Part shown: piece by piece, positions 58,768 to 64,000 of the stretch
Layout of the letters: every line of letters begins with the position of its first letter
Numbering within the stretch: position 1 is the first letter of the stretch
Source of the DNA: Gordonibacter pamelaeae
Lineage (GTDB): Bacteria > Actinomycetota > Coriobacteriia > Coriobacteriales > Eggerthellaceae
Assembly: GCF_042665095.1 (NCBI RefSeq)
Contig: NZ_JBHTBV010000007.1
DNA: 64,000 nt
Direction: 5' to 3' (one strand)
Notes under the pieces: generated by a model
Told to the model about the DNA's origin: nothing
The model's input: only the letters and a program-made list of their open reading frames with translations
Databases searched by the model: none
Translations under genes and position numbers: made by a program

Positions 58768-59489
58768 GCGATCACCCCGAGCTTCGAGAGAAGAAGGGCC
58801 GTCGCCGCCGTCGCGAATAGCCCCAAAAAGACGATGTCTGCCGCCCGCAGGCGCAAGTCGTAATACGACGTGCGCGGCCGAGCCGAGTCCATGCCGCGCA
58901 CGATCGCGGCGTTCGACAGCTCGTCTGCGACGATCGACAGCCTGCTCATGACGGGCACAAGTAGGTTCTCCATGGTTCTCACCGGCTGCGTGACGACAGA
59001 TTTCGGCGTAATTGCCATGCCGCGCACTCGCAGAGCCTCGGCAACCGCACGGAACTCGCCCGCCATCGTCGGGAAAAAGCGCAGCGCGGTGCAAACCGCG
59101 ATGATTCCGTGACGGGGCAGATGCGCGCGCTGGAGCGCACAGGCGAGTTCGCCCGCGCGCGTCGTCGCGATCATTGTGGAGGCAAACATACCAACGCAGA
59201 ACACGCAGCGAACCATAACTATCATCGTCGCGAACGATGCGGCGACGCTGTTCGGGAACAAAAGAAACGCATACCCTGCTGCCATGACAACGACATAGGC
59301 GGCGCACCACTTCGCCGCCGACGCGACGCGCCCGCACCACACCGTCACCGCGGCGCAAAGCGCCACCATCGCGATCTGCCCGACAACGAGCCGCGGCGCG
59401 AACGCCGTGGCGTTGATGAGTACGAGGACGGCAAGAGAAACGCGCGGGTCAAGCCTTCGCGGCGACAGTGCGCCCTTCACGTTCGCCAT
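58764..59489 (-). CDS. ECF transporter T component (module B)
   Basis: A 241-aa EcfT: SPRRLDPRVSLAVLVLINATA at the start, membrane helices, then HLPRHGIIAVCTALRFFPTM, AEALRVRGMAITPKSVVTQP and ELSNAAIVRGMDSARPRTSY. I start at ATG 59489 because this aligns with the module A protein. The longer start at ATG 59627 would add 46 hydrophilic residues and overlaps a likely operator. GAGGAG immediately before 59489 is closer than usual. Confidence 0.82.
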   Translation of the reverse strand: MANVKGALSPRRLDPRVSLAVLVLINATAFAPRLVVGQIAMVALCAAVTVWCGRVASAAKWCAAYVVVMAAGYAFLLFPNSVAASFATMIVMVRCVFCVGMFASTMIATTRAGELACALQRAHLPRHGIIAVCTALRFFPTMAGEFRAVAEALRVRGMAITPKSVVTQPVRTMENLLVPVMSRLSIVADELSNAAIVRGMDSARPRTSYYDLRLRAADIVFLGLFATAATALLLSKLGVIA

Positions 59490-59617
59490 CTCCTCATGCA
59501 CGACACAGATGCTGCCACGCTTCCGTCCTTCCGACGCTGAAGAGAGCAGCGAGCTGCGACGGCCTTCCGATTCTGCCGGCATGCCGCTCCCTTGCGCCCT
59601 GATGATCTCCCCACTAG

Positions 59618-59637
59618 AATTAGCCATGGATAACATA
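59618..59637. promoter_or_regulatory. Metal-regulator site candidate in the module B divergent promoter
   Basis: ATTAGCCATGGATAACATAT resembles TTAGCCTTAGATAACTAA at 39315-39332 (12 or more identical positions). It lies between the ECF operon and the divergent AraC gene. Confidence 0.45.
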
Positions 59638-59767
59638 TTAACGATCGTGAGGCTTTCCCGGCTTTTCAAGCGCCATTTCGACGATCCAGCCGAAAACAGG
59701 TCGATCATGCCGAAACGACGGGAGACGCCGCCGGAAGCGGAGGGTGCGGAACGTGCGCAGCGAAACG

Positions 59768-60787
59768 ATGTCTGATAATCGGGGCCAGGCCGGGCGAAAA
59801 GCCGCGACGGACTCCAAATGCGGAATTGAATCGATCTTTCTCCCCCAGATATCGGATATGCATGGCATTGAAGAGGAAGGCGGCGGGGGACGCGAATGCG
59901 GGCGGGCTTGGACGGTCGATCCCGCATACGGGCGCGGGTCATACTGGTGTCTCGCGATAGACGACACGGCTGCGATCGCCGTGTTCGACCTCCTGTTCTC
60001 CGAAGCCGTGTCGTTCGGCGCCGTCGTGCCGAACTTCTTCTGCTTCGGCAGCTACGGGCGCAGCATGATCCCGTACTTCACGCCGCTTCTCGGAATCGAG
60101 GACGGGTGGGAAACGGGCACGCTGCTCGGCTACGCATGGCGAGCGGGCATGTGCCGCGAGGTCGTGCCGCCCGGAGAGCGCCTCACCGTCGCGAGCATCT
60201 CCCTCCTTCCCGAAGGCGCCACCCGGATGGCGCGCGCCATCGGCGCCGACCCGGTCTTGCTCACAGCGGCGATCGCGCGCCTCGACGGCGCGCACCGAGT
60301 ACCCGAGCTGTCGCGTCTGTTCGATGAGGTCAAGGCGGCAAAGCCTTCGCGCACCGTCGCCGAGGCGTATTACCGCTGCAAGGTGATGGAGGCCTGCGCA
60401 CTCGTCGTCAGCTGGCACGAGAAGAGCGAGCGGGGCGGCGCGCCCCAGATGCGAGCGGTCGACCGGACATCGTTCAACCTCGCCTGCGCCTTCGCTCGGG
60501 AGCATCTGGAGGACCCCATCGAGCTCGAGGACCTGTGCCGCGTCGCGTGCACGAGCCCGAGCAAGCTCGCAAGTCTGTTTCGCGACGCGGAGGGCACCAC
60601 CCCCATGGGCTGGGTGCGCGATCGCCGCATGGAACGCGCCTGCGAGCTGCTGGCCGGCACCGACGAGCCGATCGCCGCGGTGTCGGCCAGCGTCGGATTC
60701 TCGCGGCAGGGCAGCTTTTCGGAAGCGTTCAAGGAGCGCTTCGGCGTGACCCCGAACCGCTACCGCATGCTCAACCAGAACAGGTAG
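59768..60787 (+). CDS. AraC-family regulator (module B)
   Basis: A 339-aa regulator. The C-terminal domain has IELEDLCRVACTSPSKLASL, FRDAEGTTPMGWVRDRRMER and PIAAVSASVGFSRQGSFSEA, then FGVTPNRYRM. The N-terminal region includes VVPNFFCFGSYGRSMIPYFT without a clear known fold. It is divergent from the module B ECF operon. Start choice between ATG 59768 and a codon 8 residues upstream is uncertain. Confidence 0.85.
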   Translation: MSDNRGQAGRKAATDSKCGIESIFLPQISDMHGIEEEGGGGRECGRAWTVDPAYGRGSYWCLAIDDTAAIAVFDLLFSEAVSFGAVVPNFFCFGSYGRSMIPYFTPLLGIEDGWETGTLLGYAWRAGMCREVVPPGERLTVASISLLPEGATRMARAIGADPVLLTAAIARLDGAHRVPELSRLFDEVKAAKPSRTVAEAYYRCKVMEACALVVSWHEKSERGGAPQMRAVDRTSFNLACAFAREHLEDPIELEDLCRVACTSPSKLASLFRDAEGTTPMGWVRDRRMERACELLAGTDEPIAAVSASVGFSRQGSFSEAFKERFGVTPNRYRMLNQNR

Positions 60788-60900
60788 GACGGAGCTTGCG
60801 CATGCGGCACGGCGCAGGATCCGCCGACGAGATCGGAGGCGAAAGGTCGCCGCTTAAGACCGCGCATGTCTTTCAGAGCGCCTACCGTGCAAACGTCCTC

Positions 60901-61547
60901 TCACCGTCCCTTTCGGGCGACGGCGAGGCACGCGGTCGGTCCCACCCGCCGCCAGCTCACGCCGTCGAACCACTTCCCCAGGATCTCCCTCATCTCCCTT
61001 TCCGAGTAGATGCGAACGTCCCCCTCGGCCGAATGGGGCAGCCAGGCGTTCATGACGGCCCTCGCCGGCGCCGGCTGCCAGACGTCCCCGACCACCAGGG
61101 CGCCGCCCGCCTTCAGGACCCGCCATGCCTGGAAAGCGGCGCGCTCCGGGTCCGGGTAGTGGTGGAAGGAGTCGTTGCACCACACGGCGTCGAACGAGCA
61201 GTCCTGGAAGGGGAGTCCCTCCGCGTCGCCGAGCACGAGCTCCGCCGACCCCCCGAGGCGCGCTCGCGCGGCGTCGAGCATATTGGGCGAGAGGTCGAAG
61301 CACGTGAGGGATGCGCCGGGGATCTTGCCGAGGACCAGGTCGGAGAGGGCCCCGTCCCGCATCCCAGATCGAGCAGGCGCGGGGCCGGGTTGCCTTCGAC
61401 AGCGCGCGCCACCTCCCCGGCCACATGGGGGTAGAGGGCCCTCGCGTGGGCGCCGTGCATGTCCTCGTCGTACGTGGCCGCCTGGCCGTCGAAGGCATCC
61501 TTGGAGCGCCTCTTCGCCTCGCGCGCCTTCTCGTTTTCCGTGGTCAT
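60901..61547 (-). pseudogene. SAM-dependent methyltransferase with a single-base frameshift
   Basis: The N-terminal part (MTTENEKAREAKRRSKDAFD...RLLDLGCGTG) and the C-terminal part (LSDLVLGKIPGASLTCFDLS...GDAEGLPFQDCSFDAVWCND...) are both clearly methyltransferase but lie in different frames. They join at about 61355-61362, where GGGACGGGGCCC lacks one G. With one extra G the protein would be about 215 aa and intact, of the UbiE/Methyltransf_11 type. A G-run slip suggests either a sequencing error or a recent mutation. An operator shared with the TetR gene precedes it. Confidence 0.8.
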
Positions 61548-61561
61548 CTTCCGCTCCTTTC

Positions 61562-61578
61562 ATTGAGCAATGTTCAAT
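61562..61578. promoter_or_regulatory. TetR operator at the methyltransferase promoter
   Basis: ATTGAGCAATGTTCAAT is an inverted repeat (ATTGA...TCAAT) and matches the site at the TetR promoter in 15 of 17 positions. It lies 15 nt upstream of the methyltransferase start. Confidence 0.75.
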
Positions 61579-61589
61579 ACGACTTGCCG

Positions 61590-61612
61590 AAAAAAGCCCG
61601 GCCTGGGCCGGG
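61590..61612 (-). terminator. Terminator after the TetR gene
   Basis: On the minus strand CCCGGCC / GGCCGGG forms a stem followed by CTTTTTT, just after the TetR stop codon. It separates TetR from methyltransferase transcription. Confidence 0.85.
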
Positions 61613-61620
61613 ATGGCGCC

Positions 61621-62211
61621 CTACCGTCCGGAGGGGCCGCGCCGGTACTCGGTGACGAGCGCTCCGAGGTAGCGCCTGGCGGCGTCCGCCGCCGCGGCGT
61701 CGGGCATGCCGGGGCCGGACGCGAGGCCCACGCACGCGTGGACCATCATCGAGGCGAGGAGCCCCGCGTCGCCGGCGGGCGCCCCCCGCCTGGCGGCGTC
61801 CAGCTCGAGAGCCGCCTGCATGCGGGGCCGGACCGCCTCGCATATGCCGAGCGACAGCCTGTCGTGGAGCGTGCCGTTGCCCTCGGCGTGGAGGCTGTCC
61901 GCGTGGGGGAACGCGGAATGGTCGGTCGCGACGGCTATGGCGCCTTCGAGCTTCTCGTCGAGGGAGAGCCCCCTGTCGTCGAGGACCGCGCGCATCCCCT
62001 CGGAGCATTCCTCCGCGTAATGCGCGATCGCGGCGTCGAAGAGCCGCTGCTTCGAGTCGAAGTAGTGGTAGGCGAGGCCGGGCGCGACCCCCGCCTCGCG
62101 CGCCACCGAACGTACGGAGACGTTGTCGTAGCCCTTCTCGGCGAACAGCCGCATCGCCGTGTCGAGCAGCTCCGCTTTGCGCTCCTCCGGATCCTTGACG
62201 GTTCTCGGCAT
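61621..62211 (-). CDS. TetR-family regulator
   Basis: A 196-aa repressor. The N-terminal HTH is RKAELLDTAMRLFAEKGYDN, VSVRSVAREAGVAPGLAYHY and FDSKQRLFDAAI, all standard. The C-terminal ligand domain is helical and Ala-rich. ATG 62211 is followed by a normal TetR start. Identical-type operators lie upstream of its own promoter (62249-62265) and of the adjacent methyltransferase, indicating autoregulation and control of that gene. Confidence 0.92.
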   Translation of the reverse strand: MPRTVKDPEERKAELLDTAMRLFAEKGYDNVSVRSVAREAGVAPGLAYHYFDSKQRLFDAAIAHYAEECSEGMRAVLDDRGLSLDEKLEGAIAVATDHSAFPHADSLHAEGNGTLHDRLSLGICEAVRPRMQAALELDAARRGAPAGDAGLLASMMVHACVGLASGPGMPDAAAADAARRYLGALVTEYRRGPSGR

Positions 62212-62248
62212 GTTCCCCCACCTCCTTCAAGCCGAAGGGTATCCTATT

Positions 62249-62265
62249 ATTGAACAATGGTCAAT
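62249..62265. promoter_or_regulatory. TetR autoregulatory operator
   Basis: ATTGAACAATGGTCAAT inverted repeat within an AT-rich stretch (TATT...AATA), 37 nt upstream of the TetR start codon. Confidence 0.75.
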
Positions 62266-62386
62266 ATAATAATCTGACGATGAGGGCGAGTGCGAGGCGC
62301 CGATGGCCCGATGCCTCGCACTCGCTTCCGTCCTGAACCGGATACGGAATGCGATCGGGCTGTTTCCGAAAGCTCCCATCCACTCG

Positions 62387-62494
62387 TCAGGATAGGTCGT
62401 CTCGCTCGCTTTCAGCCCCTACCTTGATGCAGGCGTAGGCGACGAGCGTGCACAGCCCCATGCCCATTCCAATCAGGTGCAGCAGGAAGGCCAT
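62387..62494 (-). CDS. 35-aa single-helix membrane peptide
   Basis: MAFLLHLIGMGMGLCTLVAY and a short tail ending in an acidic ERDDLS form one membrane helix with a charged C-terminus. The ATG lies 1 nt beyond the stop codon of the surface-protein gene, and AGGAAGGCGAATAGG overlaps that gene's end, so translation would be coupled. Function unknown; perhaps a helper of the surface protein or an unrelated orphan. Confidence 0.5.
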   Translation of the reverse strand: MAFLLHLIGMGMGLCTLVAYACIKVGAESERDDLS

Positions 62495-62495
62495 C

Positions 62496-64000
62496 CTATT
62501 CGCCTTCCTCTTCGCCTTCGTGCGGCTTCTCGGGGGCGGGCCCGTCCGGACGGCGCGCCATGAGCGCGGCGCAGGCTGCCGTCAGGGCGGCTCCCGCAAG
62601 GCAGGCAATGGGGATCAGTGGCAGAGAGTCGCCCGTTTTGGGCAGCTTGCCAGCAGGGGTTGAGGGTTCGTCCAGTGTCTCGCTGGGAGGTTCGACCAGG
62701 CTTACGCTCTGGCCTTCGTCGTTGGGGTCCTTGTGCTCGGCGACGACCTCGCCGTCGAGCGACAGCTCCTCGAACGCCACGACAGTATGCCCTGCGAGAT
62801 CCGTCCCATCGAAGCGGAAAACGACCTCGACCGACCCGTCGGCATCCTCGGGCGTGAAGCGAACCTCGGCTGTAAGGGGTTTGCCGTTCTCCTCCACGGG
62901 CTTCGCCGAGCTGCGGTCTATCAGGGTGCCTGTCATAACGTATTCAACCCCGGGCTCGAGATTCTCATAGCGCACCTCGTCGACGATGGTCACGTCGTTG
63001 TCGGCGTAGGCCTCGTGGTCCCCGTCATCGCCGTCAGTTGCGGTTGTCTCGATCTCGGGAGAAGGCCCCGTGAAGCTCACGGTCTGTCCCTCGTCCTCGA
63101 GGTCCTCGTGGGAGGCGACCAAGGTGCCTTCGGAGTCGTAGAGCCTCTCGAAGACGACGGTGCTCCTGCCTTCGAGGGAGCTGGCGTCGAGCTCGAAGGA
63201 GACTACGGCGAACCCGCTTTCCCCCTCGGCGACGAAATTCGTCTCTGCCACGATCGCTCCGTCGCCGGTGTCCAGGGGCTCGCCCGTCTCCGGATCCATA
63301 AGGACGCCCTCGACCCTGTAGGCCTTCCCTTTCTCGAGCCCGCTGTAGAAGACCTGGTCGTCGATGCGCGCGGTCCCGTCGGCGGACGCTATGTGGTCCC
63401 CGTCTGCGGCGTCGGTCGCCACCGTCCCGATCTCGGGCGCTGCCTCGACGGCCACCGTCTGGTCGGCGTCCAGGATGTCTGCGTGCTCGGCGATGACCTC
63501 GCCTTCGAGCAGGATCTCCTCGAACACCACGATGTCGGTTCCCGCAAGCCCGGACGCGTCGAACTCGAATTCCACGTCCACCGTGCCCGAGGGGGAGATG
63601 GGCGCGAACGTCTTCTCGGCGACGACTTGCTCGCCGTCGACGACGAGGGGTTCTCCCGTCGCCTTGTCGACCAGTTCGCCGCGCGCCGTGAGCTCCTCGA
63701 GGGGCATGTTGGCGTACAAAACCTCGTCGACGATGACGGCGTCTCCTAGGGACGCGATGGAGTGGTCGCCGTCGGCCTTGTCGAGCGCCACCGTATCGAT
63801 TCTCGGCTCGGGGACGTCGTCTACGGTCCCCAGGTCTATGTCCATCGGGGTCTCGGTGGTGTCCCGGTTCACGTTGAACGTGTCGGACCAGAGGGCGTAG
63901 CCCTCGTTCGCCTCGCAGCGCATCTCCTCGATCGTGTACTCGCCGTAGGGAAGCGCGCCGAGGGAGTCGTCGGGCGCGGCCTGCGAGCCGTGCTCGCCCG
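62496..64000 (-). CDS. VaFE-repeat LPxTG surface protein, partial at the window edge
   Basis: The 3' part of a large wall-anchored protein; the frame is open through the right edge. Three tandem units of about 120 residues are visible (about 63805-63440, 63440-63060 and 63060-62700). Each begins with a DGDH motif and has VDEV.Y..L and VVFE (VaFE) segments, which form isopeptide-type Ig folds. The C-terminus has LPKTGDSLPLIPIACLAGAA, a sortase signal with membrane helix, then a Glu-rich tail. It is probably an adhesin or pilin-like stalk displayed on the cell surface. Confidence 0.88.
   Translation of the reverse strand, partial: GEHGSQAAPDDSLGALPYGEYTIEEMRCEANEGYALWSDTFNVNRDTTETPMDIDLGTVDDVPEPRIDTVALDKADGDHSIASLGDAVIVDEVLYANMPLEELTARGELVDKATGEPLVVDGEQVVAEKTFAPISPSGTVDVEFEFDASGLAGTDIVVFEEILLEGEVIAEHADILDADQTVAVEAAPEIGTVATDAADGDHIASADGTARIDDQVFYSGLEKGKAYRVEGVLMDPETGEPLDTGDGAIVAETNFVAEGESGFAVVSFELDASSLEGRSTVVFERLYDSEGTLVASHEDLEDEGQTVSFTGPSPEIETTATDGDDGDHEAYADNDVTIVDEVRYENLEPGVEYVMTGTLIDRSSAKPVEENGKPLTAEVRFTPEDADGSVEVVFRFDGTDLAGHTVVAFEELSLDGEVVAEHKDPNDEGQSVSLVEPPSETLDEPSTPAGKLPKTGDSLPLIPIACLAGAALTAACAALMARRPDGPAPEKPHEGEEEGE

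Larger units (their letters stand above)
24352..64000. mobile_element. Left end and body of an integrated mobilisable element (right end not seen)
   Basis: The element is inferred from a disrupted tRNA at its left edge, plasmid-type ParA and ParB-Rep genes, a MobC/MobP pair, a candidate oriT, defence-like cargo with lower GC, and the absence of parS sites. The backbone is well supported to about 38.1 kb. Whether the metal island (38-61 kb) and the surface protein belong to the same element cannot be decided without the right junction. No integrase or conjugation genes are in the window. Confidence 0.55.

Noticed and set aside
60854..61498. A 214-aa minus-strand frame across the methyltransferase
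   Set aside because: Its translation has no SAM-binding motif, while the other two frames carry the two halves of a clear methyltransferase.

Overview
The window looks like the replication-origin region of a high-GC actinobacterium of the class Coriobacteriia, most like Eggerthella or a close relative. The gene order DUF721-recF-dnaN-dnaA | rpmH-rnpA-yidD-yidC-jag-rsmG-parA-parB, protein similarity recalled from family knowledge, and an LPxTG/VaFE surface protein support this; no taxonomic search was possible.

Region 1 (1-24,300) is the chromosomal core. Genes left of 6,280 run leftward (DUF721, recF, dnaN, dnaA, an ATPase-HTH protein). Genes right of 7,124 run mostly rightward (rpmH, rnpA, yidD, yidC, jag, rsmG, parA, parB, ddl, an exonuclease-DinG fusion, two large membrane proteins, a zinc-ribbon peptide). 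The two AT-richer gaps, dnaN-dnaA (3,049-3,727) and the divergent 6,280-7,123, are the likely bipartite oriC. Sixteen parS sites (consensus TGTTTCACGTGAAACA, one of them variant) are scattered from 3.5 to 24.3 kb. Several sit in larger perfect palindromes of 32-36 bp.

Region 2 (24,315 to about 38,100) starts at half of a tRNA-Gly(CCC) gene, cut just after the anticodon loop, and carries the backbone of an integrated mobile element. It holds a ParA, a ParB fused to a replication-initiator-like domain, a nested inverted repeat, a candidate oriT, a MobC/MobP mobilisation pair whose frames are joined by an apparent frameshift, and cargo. The cargo includes an ATPase + TOPRIM pair (TOPRIM gene frameshifted), an HNH + minimal nucleotidyltransferase pair, a fusion protein with a YraN-like nuclease domain, and an XRE-ImmA operon with two tiny basic proteins. 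No integrase or type IV secretion genes are visible, so the right end probably lies outside the window.

Region 3 (38,200-60,800) is a metal (probably iron) island. It has a DtxR/MntR-type regulator, a small winged-helix protein, and a ferrosome-like (fez-like) locus of a DUF6110 membrane protein, a P1B ATPase with an SCA transmembrane motif and a divergent 26-aa membrane peptide. These are followed by a SAM methyltransferase and two paralogous uptake modules. Each module has a YbtPQ/IrtAB-like ABC half-transporter pair, a Trep_Strep/MptD-type ECF transporter (S, T and fused A1-A2 subunits) and AraC regulators. The remains of a third ABC gene are also present. Related TTAG/TAACTA-type operators precede many of these units, suggesting one metal-responsive regulon.

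Region 4 (60,900-64,000) holds a frameshifted methyltransferase and a TetR regulator that share the same operator sequence, a 35-aa membrane peptide and the 3' part of a VaFE-repeat LPxTG surface protein that runs off the window.
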